Below, piece by piece: positions 1 to 8,330 of a stretch of DNA of 18,240 nucleotides; position 1 is the stretch's first letter; every line of letters starts with the position of its first letter. Below the pieces are notes generated by a model. The model was not told the origin of the DNA and searched no databases. It was given only the letters and a program-made list of their open reading frames with translations. Source of the stretch: Pezicula radicicola (taxonomy: Eukaryota > Ascomycota > Leotiomycetes > Helotiales > Dermateaceae). The stretch spans positions 2,355 to 20,594 of the forward strand of contig PDUO01000146.1 in the NCBI GenBank assembly GCA_003008705.1, in the 5' to 3' direction. Position numbers and translations under genes: made by a program.

Positions 1-714
1 ATTACTATAAGGATATTATTAAAACTATACTTATCTTTTAGGAAGAACTTAAAGTCTATAATAATATATTACTAGGGCCTTTTAGAGATTAGTAATAGGT
101 TCAAGAAACTAAGGGTCTTGTCTTAGGGGTTATAGGATCTCCTATATATATAGTAATTATTAATATATCTCTTTATATCTAAGACTATTCCTTTCTAGTA
201 ATACTATATAGTAAGAAGGGTTGTTATCTTCTTTAGACTCGGGTATACTATTGATACCTAGTTATAAGATTCCTGAATTAAATATATTCTTAGAGGGAAA
301 GGTTGATTTAACCTACTAGGTAGGGAATATAACTTATCTAGTACTACTAAGTACCTTCTCTAAAATAGTAATCTATTATCTATAGTCTAATTCTAGTTAC
401 CTCTTTCAGCTCTCTTTCTTTCCTTAGTAAGGGTTAGGCTATCTCTGTTTATAGATAAGATTTAGTCTATAATATCGATAGGGGACTCTATAGGGGCGAG
501 GTCTTTGAATTCTTTGAATTTATATAAGATTATATTATTTAGTATCTATAGATTAAGTTAATCTAGTATAAGTAATATCTAGGTTTAGTATTTACTTTTA
601 GTAATTTTCTAAGGACTAATATCTTATTCTCTATATATTAGGGTATTGGTATATTTATTCTTCTTACTAGGTTAGTATATAATTATAAAAAAGAATTTAG
701 ATAAGAATTCTATC

Positions 715-900
715 TATTAGGCTTATTATAAGTTTAATTACTTAGTTGATATAAAGTATTCTAGGGCCTTATAATCTATAATAATTTAAATTCAATATAG
801 GGATCCTATAGTTTCAACCCTCTAGTAAGAGAGAGACTTGATAATAGCTAGTATTTCCTTATTATATATCTAGTAGTTTAGTTCTACCGGGGCTATTGTT
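715..900 (-). pseudogene. gypsy RNase H relic
   Basis: On the minus strand at 753-776 the frame reads DYKALEYF, which corresponds to the fungal gypsy RNase H signature DHKALEYF with His changed to Tyr (CAT to TAT). Upstream in element sense, around 820-870, it reads NYxIYNKEILAIIKSL, matching the usual NYEIYDKELLAIIxSL. RNase H removes template RNA during reverse transcription. Further left, about 530-600, the frame resembles the post-RNase H linker that leads to integrase, but this is weak. Integrase itself is either beyond position 1 or too eroded to see. Confidence 0.85.
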
Positions 901-1399
901 TTTAAGAAGTAGACTACTAGGTACTAATCACCGTTAGGTTATTTTTAGGATAGTATACTAGCTACTACCCTATCAGAGGTATTGGTTTCAATTATAGTTT
1001 CAAGTCTAGGGTTATAGTAGTATAGTATAGGGGTATTTATTAGAGTATCTTTTAGTCTTCGGAAGGTATTCTTATAGTTTTAGTTAAAATCAAAGGAGAT
1101 TCCTTTTCTGGTTAACTTAGTCAATAGTCTTATAACTAGACTATAGTCCTTAATGAATTATTAGTAGAAATTATAGAAACTAAGGAAGGATTATATAACT
1201 CTTATAGTTTAAAGTACCTTCTAATCTTTTATAATCTTTACTTTCTTAGGGTTAATCTCAATACTAGTTATACTAATAATAAATCTAAGGTATTTCATCT
1301 AGGTTATATTAAACTTATATTTCTTGATATTAGCTTAGAGACTAGCTTCTTATAGTTATTCAAGTACTTTATATATATATACTATATATTCTAGAGGAT

Positions 1400-1700
1400 C
1401 TTCTAAGTAAATCAAGATATTATCTAAGTAGGTAGTATAGAAGTCATCGAGGTAGTTAAACAAGATATTATTTATATAATACTAGTATATAGTAGGTCTA
1501 TTTATTAATCTAAATAGTAGTACTTTATACTTAAATACTCTATAGTAGGTATAGAAGGTAGTTAATTCTTTAGAGTTAGAATGAATTCGAATTTAATAGA
1601 ATACTTATTAAATATTAAGCTTAGTAAAAATCTTAGCCTTATTGATTTAGACTAAAGTTTCATTGATTAGAGGCAATGGGTACTAGTCCTTCTAGATAAT
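1400..1700 (-). pseudogene. gypsy reverse transcriptase core, inactivated
   Basis: The minus strand at 1407-1430 reads YLDNILIY, the reverse transcriptase catalytic box normally YLDDILIY. The second catalytic Asp (GAT or GAC) has become Asn (AAT), a G-to-A change of the RIP type. Just before it in element sense is a second conserved stretch, YLDDFYTT. The region at about 1496-1550 matches the family motif usually written FGLTNAPATF, here with Gly changed to Arg and a Gln codon changed to TAG. RT copies element RNA to DNA. Loss of the active-site Asp alone would abolish activity, quite apart from the stops. Confidence 0.9.
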
Positions 1701-3069
1701 TATATTTAATTTTCAAAAGTTAATATAGAAATAAAGTCTACTATCTAGCTTATAAATAAATAGTATAGGAGATATAAAGGGGGCCTAGCTTAAGGCTATA
1801 AAGCCTTTTACTATATTTTCTTCTAAGTAAACCTTTATAGCCTTAAGCTCGGTAGTAGTTATATTATATAGTAGGCTAAATCTCAGGGTGTTTTCTAATT
1901 CTAGTTTAATTTTAAAGTTAATATTATAATATAGTAGGAGTATATTAAAAGTAGCCTTAGAGAAGATATCTTTATATATCTTATATTCGTCTAGGAGGTT
2001 CTTCTTTACTAGATATTTATCTTCCTTAAGGTCTTTCTTAGCCTTATAGTCTTCGAGGTAGTAGTTGATTTTATAAATACTAGTAATAAATAAGGAGTCT
2101 TTCTTCCTTTTAGTATAAAGGGTATAGGTAGGAGTACTAATTTTAGTAATATTAATAGAGATTAGTTTATAGGCCTCTTCTTATTCACTATTATTATCCG
2201 ATATATCTATTCCTTCTAGGTAGTATATACTATAAAGTTTATATTCTATAGTTCTTATATTGTTATAAATATTCTATTTATAGATTCTTTTTCCAAGGGA
2301 GGGGATCCAGTAAGTTCTTTTTCTTTCAGTAGTTAATAGTAGTTATACTACTTAGTTATTTCCCCCGCTGGGTAGGTTAACTAGTTCTCTATACTTTAGT
2401 TCTATAGTATTTCCCTAGGTAGCTATAGGAAATAGTTCCTTATACTTTAGTATCTTCTAGGGCTAGGAACTAGTATATCCTACTTTTCTTCGAGTATCCT
2501 TAATTATAAATAGCTTTTCCCTATAGTCTATATCCTTCTAGAAGAGTAGGTCTAGTTAATACTTCTTGTTATTGATTTATTCTAGATCTATCTATATCTC
2601 TTAGGTAAAGTATAGTATTAGTAGTATATCTAATAGCTATTCCAAGGCTCGGTCAACTACTTATAAGTTAATTCCAAAGTAGGATAACTATTTCCTTCTA
2701 AGGATTAAGTTATATTTTCCGAGATTAAGTATATAGAAGGGTATACTATATAGTTATCTCCTATCTATATATAAGATTAGTTAGATAAAGTATATAATAG
2801 GTTTTCTAGGTTTTCTATTATAATCTCTTACTTAGAATAATAAGGGGAGTTCTTCTAGTTTAATTTTATAGAATTATTATAATTTCTTAAGGTATTAGGA
2901 GTCTATAAAGAGATATCTATTTACTCTAGTATTATATAGAGTATTGATTAAGAAAGTAATTCTATTATATACTAATATATAGGGAATAGTAAAAGTCTAT
3001 CTACCTATTAATCGTCTTAAGTTAATTTTATATAATACTTTATATCCTAGAGGGGAGTCTTTCTCTAGG

Positions 3070-4318
3070 ACTCTTTATTTCCTGATTTATTAACTTTATT
3101 CAGGCTTACTTTCTTGTATAGATAAACTCTAGCTATATATCTAGTCTCCTTATAGATAAAGTATCTACCTTCGTTTAAGAGTTTCTATTTCTTAGTATCC
3201 TTATAGGTAGGGCGTGGGTGAGTACTAGTACTATATTCTTGATCTAGAATAGTAGTAGTTCCTAGGCCGCCCAGGGTTATTATTTTCTTACTAGTAGACC
3301 TTCACTAGCTACTAGTACCTTCTAGTTTCTTGGTTCTAGGATCTTTCTTTACTTCTCTATTATAGAAACGTTTCTTATAAGCGTCTACTAAGTATAATAC
3401 CTTATTAGTAGTAATATAGTATTTAGCTAGACTCTTATAGTCTATAAGTAAGGGGTATAGGGGTATTATTAAATAGGTAAGGTTAGTAGTTATTTATTCT
3501 ATAATTATAGGTCGGAGCTTACTTTTATAGATCTAGATAAGTCTAGTAAGTCTTATAAAGTTAGAGTAGAATTCAACGAAGGTCTTATCCTTCTATATAT
3601 ATTACTTCCGGAATTTATAGTAAGTATCCTCTATAGTATCCTTATTATTATAAATACTAGTAAGGTACTCTAGTATCTCTTCTATATTCTTAAAGAGTTG
3701 GTTCTTATTAGCCTTTAGTCTATACTTAGAAAGTAAGTAGCCTTGGGCTTTTAGAGTAGTATAGTTAAAGATATAGAGTATATAGGTATCCTTATTCAGG
3801 AAATAGTCTTAGTTTATCTTAAGCTTTCCTTTAACTTAGATTCTCTATAAATTAAAGGAAGGGTCTAAGTTATCCAAGAATATAGGTAGATCTAGGAGAG
3901 CTCAGGTTTTATAGTTTAGGTATCCTTCTACCTCAATAGAGAGAATAACTACTTCTATAGGTATTTAGTATACTATAGTTAGAGCCTTAACTAACTCTAT
4001 AATAAGGTTATTCTAGTTATTTAATTCTAGTTCAAGTAAAGGTCTAGACCTATCCTAGGCTTAGGCTTCTACCTTAACCTTAAGTAATAGTTAAGCTAGT
4101 TCTAAGTTCTCTCGATATAACTATTTAATTTCTATATCTAGTTCTATACTAGGTTCTAGGTCCCCTACTAGGGTAGTCCGGGAAGTAGATAATACTAATA
4201 GTTTAACTATAGTACTAGTAGCTTCCTTTTCTTTTCAAGGCGGAGCTATAGTTTTAGTTATATAGGTCCCTTGGGTTATAGTTTTAGAGGTTCTTTCTTT
4301 TTATAGTTAAATAGACAT
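3070..4318 (-). pseudogene. gypsy gag relic with mutated CCHC zinc knuckle
   Basis: A likely gag start codon lies at 4318-4316 on the minus strand. From it one frame can be followed leftwards for roughly 400 codons, interrupted mainly by TAG/TAA where Gln or Trp would be expected. Around 3545-3620 the frame shows a retrotransposon-gag pattern (TFVEFYSNFIRL). At 3122-3163 it has the exact C-x2-C-x4-H-x4-C spacing of a nucleocapsid zinc knuckle, but all four ligand positions read Tyr (YFIYKETRYIARVY). That is the change expected from TGY to TAY and CAY to TAY under RIP. Gag normally packages element RNA and forms the particle; this copy cannot bind zinc. The C-terminal limit of gag against protease is not visible. 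Confidence 0.85.
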
Positions 4319-4824
4319 CTAGGTCTTTTAGGAGTCCAAGGTTCGGGTTCTAGTTTTCTAATCTTATAGTTCTTTCCTAAAGTAATTCAAAGTTTCAAGT
4401 TCTAGTTCTAGGGTTCTATTCTATACCTATATATATTAAGGTAGTTATAGTTCTAATTTAAGTTCTAGCTCTTTTATTTAGAATATTATATTTCCTTTCT
4501 AGAAGTAGTTTAGTAAGTTTAGAATAATATAATAATCTATACTTAAGCTATAGCTATATAAGTTATAGAGGTAGAAAATATATAGAATTCTAGACTAAGG
4601 AGAGAAGAGAGCTTAAGTAAAGCTTAACTATATATATAAAGTAATATTATATAATAGTTCTTAGTAGCTTCTAGCTTAGAATAATAATCTTCTATTTAAC
4701 TAGGTCGCTCTAGGAATAGGTACGTCGTTAGAACTATTATAGTAAGGGTAGTATAGTTATATAATAAGTCTTAATACTAGATTCTATATAAGAGGATAGT
4801 TATAGTATATAATATTAATTACTA

Positions 4825-4844
4825 TATTCTATACGTATAGAATA
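4825..4844. repeat. 20-bp perfect palindrome at the element 5' end
   Basis: The segment is exactly self-complementary around a central ACGT. It lies within the presumed 5' LTR area of the left gypsy relic, about 80 bp inside the AT-rich boundary, among other copies of a related TATTCTATA-type word. It may be an LTR regulatory palindrome, or simply a by-product of RIP acting on both strands of a smaller original palindrome. Confidence 0.6.
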
Positions 4845-5086
4845 AGCTTCTATACGAGGCCTATTCTATATACTATAATCTATAGAGGCTAGTATAGAAT
4901 ATAGAATATAGATAGAAAGCCTGCGATTAGGGATACGCTTTAAAGGTTCCCGTCCAACTAGCTGGTCGCTTCCCTCGCTTTCTTTAGCTCCAGGAGCTTG
5001 TCATGCCCCCAAGCCCAACTCTTTAAGAAGATCGAAAAGCTTATGTTGCTTCGCTTAGGTCTCAGTCTTCGCAAGTAGCGTCTTAG

Positions 5087-5478
5087 ATGTCTCTTATTTA
5101 TTCATCTAATGATGTTGATTTTCGCTATTGCTTTCTAGAGTCGATAATCAGCAAGGGTATGCACCGTTCGCTTGCAGTTCTAGGATGGAAGCTTCCCTAT
5201 CGTGAGCTACACTATAGTTTCAAATATTAACTTCTCAATCAAAGACGAAAACTGCCACTTTCCGTGAGTGAGATGCTTCACAGCGCAGCCCTCCGAGAAC
5301 GAGTAAGCTCAATGGCTGCCAGCCCTTTGCCAACCAAGACGTAGCAGGTGACTCACCCATTTCAAGTGACTGCTCCGATGCGCACTACCCACCTGCCAAA
5401 GCACTTCCTACGGGGCGATTGATTGTATTTGATCGAAAGCTAGATATCTACATCGCCAGGTCCTGCGGCTTGACTTGA
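5087..5478 (+). other. Coding-like segments, probable 5' exons of the 5520-6007 gene
   Basis: Two plus-strand stretches look translated but are too short and broken for an ordinary ORF call. The first opens at an ATG at 5087 and runs 47 codons to TAA at 5228-5230. The second is open in another frame from 5272 to TGA at 5476-5478 and contains GRLIVFDRKLDIYIARSCGL. Splice signals are present: GTGAGC at 5202, TTCACAG ending at 5283, and GTAAGC at 5303 with TAGCAG ending at 5347. The last pair would define a 45-bp intron that leaves the second frame unchanged. I could not find one set of junctions that carries a single frame from 5087 into the exon at 5520, so these may be exons of that gene, exons of a separate eroded gene, or partly chance. 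No family is recognised. Confidence 0.35.
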
Positions 5479-5519
5479 TTTGTGACTTTCCTTGCAGCCT
5501 CATCATGTGGGTTTTCTAG

Positions 5520-6007
5520 CCTCAGGCTGCAACTATCACCTCAGCTGATTTGTCGGCGGAACCCGAGCTCCGTATTACTCCAGTAAACGGGTGGCACTTG
5601 CGGCCAGCGAATCACGGCTGCACGCCAGAAACACCAATTGTGACTCATTCCTTTGTATCGGCGGTAAGCAAGCGAAGATGCCGCCGGTTCCCAACTAATC
5701 TTCATTAAGGATAGTCGCCAAATGACGTCCGAAGCCAGGCAGTCTATTTTTGCGATCCCAACGTTTCTTCCATCTACAATCGGCATTTCAGTACCGACGT
5801 CGAGCCGATCCAGCTCGACTTCTACGTTCTCGATTGGCTAGTCTCAGATGTAAGTGGTTCCGGGGGAGGGGATGCTGGTTCACGAAATGACAAAAATAGC
5901 AATGGTTGCCGTTCCACCCCAAAACTCTAGCGCATTCATCGCCCACCACCCTCGTCCTGCCTGCATCTGACTCTTCCCTCCGTCCATCAACCACAGCGGC
6001 AATATAA
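5520..6007 (+). CDS. Spliced gene of unknown function, last three exons
   Basis: Three open segments join in phase on the plus strand. The exon beginning at 5520 or 5526 ends at 5663 before GTAAGC. The second runs 5715-5849 and ends before GTAAGT. The third runs 5900 to the TAA at 6005-6007. The introns are 51 bp (5664-5714, with AACTAAT as a likely branch site) and 50 bp (5850-5899), both GT-AG and both phase 0. The joined product contains NGWHLRPANHGC, YFCDPNVSSIYNRHF, DVEPIQLDFYVLDWL and a Ser/Thr/Pro-rich tail. No signal peptide, membrane segment or known domain is recognised. The 5' end is unresolved; an in-frame stop lies just before 5520, so an upstream exon or the TCTAG/CTCAG acceptor is required. 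Two phase-matched introns of typical fungal size make a real gene likely, but without a start it could be a remnant. Confidence 0.6.
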
Positions 6008-6351
6008 GCCCACTTGCTACCCCTCCTCCTTCTAGTCGATATGGCCCTGCGTTAAGCAAACCGAAACATTCAAAAGTTGGGCGGCAACGCTCTGTGCCAA
6101 AAGACGAAAGTAAGGAGGCCATTCACACTGTCGTTTACTTTGACTGATCATTGATAGAAGCGCGGCAACAAGTTATCAAGAAGGTCGTTTCTTCTCGCAA
6201 AAGCGTACGCATAGGAGAGATACAACGCGCCCAAGAACGAACTGTATCTAAAGATAGAAATACCGAACCAACGCAGCTACTTCCCTCCCCAAAGAGCAAC
6301 ACCCCTAGCAAAGAGGCATGTCACTCCCGTTCTGCTACGCTATAAAGCTGA

Positions 6352-7347
6352 CTCCAAGTTAAGTTACCACAGAATCTATCTGCCCCTCTGCGAGATAAGG
6401 ATCGAAAACGAAAACGAGCGCAAGGACCCGAAGAACCACGCGTTTGCGCGCCAACGAAGCGCCCTCGAAAGCGACGGCAGGCATCTGTTGTAGGTGCTGC
6501 TGTTAAGGACACATGTGATCAGGAGAAGACGAACGACAGTAACGATAAAACCCCCAATCCAATTGATTATTGGAGAGAAACGGGACGCTGGCCTGAGCAA
6601 TATTTCAAACAAGACGATCAGACCAGGAAGGATTTCAACAACGATTTCGAAAAGGACAGCTGGTACGAGGAATACTGGATACCAGAGATGAACGTGAACC
6701 ATCTACTTGCAAGGAGGAAGTCATCATCGTCTTCTCTGCGTGGTAAACAATCGGAAGCTGGCTCTGCCGCACCCAGCTCTACCACACCTAGCGACCAAAA
6801 GCCAAGAGAAGTCAAAAGCGCTCCCTATCAAGATGCGCGTTATCAAACTATACTTGCGACTAAGGGCAGCTTCATGGGCAAATCTGGATTGGGCATCACA
6901 GACGGAAGTAAGACCCTTTGTCAAACCTTACTTAAGAAGGAACAGACAGTGCCTCAAGGGTCATTATTTCGTGATGACCTATTTGAAAAAACTTGCGAGA
7001 AGATACAAAACCGAAACGAGGCTAGAGTCGTTCAAGATGTTACCCGATTAATTGTCCCTTCTGCGGAAACCCTTGCAATACTCGGAGCCACACATCTTGA
7101 GAGTTTAGTCGAAAGCGTCAACGAAGGTTGGAACAATTCCATCCCTATCACCAAGACTCGTCCACAACCTGACTATGCTACGGGATTCGGCCGAGAGGCG
7201 TTCATGGAAGATCGGCTCAGAAGGCTTGAACCTTTCGTGGGCGAGCTTATAGATACTTCTTTCTTCATGGCCACGTACTATATGTACTTCCCGTTTCTAA
7301 CCTGCGAAGTAAAATGCGGCGCCGCGGCACTTGATATTAAGAAATAG
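6352..7347 (+). pseudogene. DUF7924-like fungal protein, C-terminally truncated
   Basis: One frame is open from after stops at 6343-6351 to TAG at 7345-7347. It begins with a basic segment (RKRKR, KRPRKRRQ, a likely nuclear signal), then NPIDYWRETGRWPEQYF, ATKGSFMGKSGLGITD, SLFRDDLFEKTCEKI and VTRLIVPSAETLA. I recognise this from memory as a widespread fungal family of unknown function (DUF7924 type). PDYATGF is followed about 49 residues later by CEVKCG, resembling the PD...ExK of PD-(D/E)XK nucleases. The frame stops about ten residues after that, whereas relatives as I recall them continue well beyond. The ATG at 6688 lies inside the conserved region, so it is not the native start. No in-frame ATG exists between 6352 and 6687. 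A 129-bp intron (6244-6372, GTATCT to CCACAG, with GCTGAC branch) would remove the stops, but its upstream exon has no ATG either. Most likely a broken gene. Confidence 0.75.
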
Positions 7348-7551
7348 TGTTGGAATTTGTAATTTTTATCTTGGGAAGTTATCCTGAAGATGACGGAGAA
7401 AACGGGTATGGCCACAACTTGAGAGAACGTTAACATGTCGCGTCCAGCGTAGCTAACGCGTCCTGGGGTTGTGTTCTTAGCTAATCATTTCATACAGTAT
7501 CAAGGATCTATACCGGAAAAGCGATCACACCTTGCCTCATCACATCAGATG
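7348..7551. other. Intergenic, no gene seen
   Basis: About 200 bp follow the abrupt end of the DUF7924-like frame. I see no continuation of that family in any frame and no tandem or inverted repeat here. Sequence composition is ordinary, with CpA and TpG present, so this is not RIP-damaged DNA. It may be sequence brought in by whatever deleted the 3' half of the gene. Confidence 0.4.
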
Positions 7552-7602
7552 AAGGGCGGCTGGGACAGCCTATGAATCAAGAATAATAATAATAATAATC
7601 TC
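7552..7602. repeat. Short (AAT)n-bearing repeat, copy 1
   Basis: It begins AAGGGCGGCTGGGACAGCC and contains a 5-bp-stem hairpin (GGCTG-GGA-CAGCC), then runs into an (AAT)6 tract and ends near ATCTC. The first 25 bases are identical to those at 7805, and similarity continues through the AAT tract. An inverted partner of its outer GGGCGGCT (7554-7561) is AGCCGCCC at 7651-7658. The whole unit could therefore be a roughly 105-bp element with 8-bp inverted ends. Confidence 0.7.
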
Positions 7603-7747
7603 TAGAAACGAAAAAGTGGGAGAACCTGTATTTATAACCGTACGCTGCATAGCCGCCCAAGACTTGGAGCTCTGAACTGAGGATACAAGTGTGATAATTC
7701 TCTTAACTGTCTAAAGGGCAGAGACAACTATTTGTAGTTGTCAGGTG

Positions 7748-7788
7748 TGACTCATGTGACTGTGAGTCACATGAGTCATATCACGTGA
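7748..7788. promoter_or_regulatory. Inverted repeat of Gcn4-type sites plus E-box
   Basis: A 13-bp inverted repeat with a 5-base loop occupies 7748-7760 and 7766-7778. Its outer ends are TGACTCA (7748-7754) and TGAGTCA (7772-7778), the consensus for Gcn4/CPC1-type bZIP factors. Next to it at 7781-7788 is the perfect palindrome TCACGTGA, a CACGTG E-box for bHLH factors. The cluster could be a regulatory module, but the nearest downstream gene start is about 1 kb away and no target is obvious. The dense self-complementarity may also simply be part of the surrounding repeat. Confidence 0.5.
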
Positions 7789-7804
7789 CACGGGATCCAA
7801 CTCC

Positions 7805-7861
7805 AAGGGCGGCTGGGACAGCCTATGAACCAATAATAATAATAATAGTAATAGTCATCTC
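7805..7861. repeat. Short (AAT)n-bearing repeat, copy 2
   Basis: This is the second copy of the element at 7552. The first 25 bases are identical; then come a T-to-C difference, an AAT tract broken by AGT units, and a shared CATCTC-like end. It lies 253 bp downstream in the same orientation. Where copy 1 continues with unrelated DNA, this copy runs directly into the GC-rich palindromic array, so the array may be cargo of, or an insertion into, this element. Confidence 0.7.
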
Positions 7862-7871
7862 GGCTGCCGGC

Positions 7872-8002
7872 GCTCCTAGGAGCCTCACTGGTCCTAGGAC
7901 CTTAAGCGGGCCTAGGACCATTGGTCCCACGCCCCCTACGGTCCCGGGAGCAAGTCTCCTGGGAGCCTTGCACGTCGTAGGAGCACATGGGGTCCCAGGA
8001 GC
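7872..8002. repeat. Array of self-complementary GC-rich 12-mers
   Basis: About seven variants of a 12-mer, roughly G(G/C)TCCTAGGA(G/C)C, lie within 131 bp. Two are perfect palindromes: GCTCCTAGGAGC at 7872-7883 and GGTCCTAGGACC at 7890-7901. GGGCCTAGGACC follows at 7908-7919. These three are spaced exactly 18 bp apart. Later variants are GGTCCCGGGAGC at 7940, TCTCCTGGGAGC at 7955, a half unit GTAGGAGC at 7978 and GGTCCCAGGAGC at 7991. GGACCATTGGTCC at 7915-7927 forms an extra hairpin. An A-rich tract follows at about 8013. A frame runs through this region, but its Gly/Ala/Pro/Arg repeats just reflect the DNA repeats. Confidence 0.75.
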
Positions 8003-8060
8003 GAGCCGCATTCAAAAAAAAAATATTCGAGAATTTACATAGCCACAAGCCACATTCCTT

Positions 8061-8076
8061 GGTCTAATTTTAGACC
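8061..8076. repeat. Short hairpin
   Basis: GGTCTAA and TTAGACC form a 7-bp stem with a 2-base loop. It lies between the palindromic array and the MITE. No function is suggested. Confidence 0.45.
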
Positions 8077-8156
8077 TGATTACGCAGTAAAAGACTAAAC
8101 TTTTTAGGTTAGATCGATAATCTCTCGACTCGCTCTTCCCGCCGTACTTCCGTATC

Positions 8157-8330
8157 GTACGAAAGGGGGTTGGCAAATCTGAGGAACACCCCCTTGCTAG
8201 CGTGATGAGCTATACGCATTTTCCAGCGGTACAGTATTCATATTACGCAGCTAACGCCCACTAAATTGCCCCTAAGCGATAATTTTTGAGCAGGGGGGTG
8301 TTCCTCAGATTTGCCAACCCCCTTTCGTAC
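8157..8330. mobile_element. MITE with 42-bp terminal inverted repeats
   Basis: The arms at 8157-8198 and 8289-8330 are reverse complements at 41 of 42 positions; the single difference is a C/T. They enclose a 90-bp unrelated core with no coding potential. The arms start GTACGAAAGGGGGTTGGC. The outer GTAC contains TA at 8158-8159 and 8328-8329, so the true ends may be CGAAAGG flanked by a TA target duplication. That would suggest a Tc1/mariner-type non-autonomous element; the alternative is a 4-bp GTAC duplication. The near-perfect arms and absence of RIP changes suggest a recent insertion or a low-copy family. No transposase is present in the window. Confidence 0.85.

Larger units (their letters stand above)
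1..4920 (-). mobile_element. RIP-degraded Ty3/gypsy LTR retrotransposon, 5' part
   Basis: This is a long AT-rich relic read on the minus strand, with its 5' end at the right near 4920 and its 3' part beyond position 1. Reading leftwards, gag, reverse transcriptase and RNase H signatures appear in the order gag-RT-RH, which is the Ty3/gypsy order. The base pattern is that of RIP: CpA and TpG are almost gone, while TA-rich triplets and TAG/TAA stops replace Gln and Trp codons. CpT, CpC and some CpG survive, so the damage is largely CpA-specific. A protease and the integrase core could not be located confidently, and the LTR and primer-binding site are not resolved. No intact frame remains, so the element cannot encode its own mobility. 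Family assignment is firm; the boundary at about 4920 rests on the composition change and is good to perhaps 30 bp. Confidence 0.9.

Noticed and set aside
5541..6122. Minus-strand frames at 5541-5786, 5788-5994 and 5880-6122
   Set aside because: They overlap the plus-strand spliced gene, whose two in-phase introns explain the sequence better. The minus frames show no recognisable motif.
6376..6702. Minus-strand frame with hydrophobic stretches opposite the DUF7924-like gene
   Set aside because: It is the antisense shadow of a strongly conserved plus-strand coding region.
7785..8042. Plus and minus frames through the palindromic array
   Set aside because: Their Ile runs and Gly/Pro/Ala repeats come directly from the AAT tract and the 12-mer repeats. 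Both strands are open because the DNA is self-complementary.
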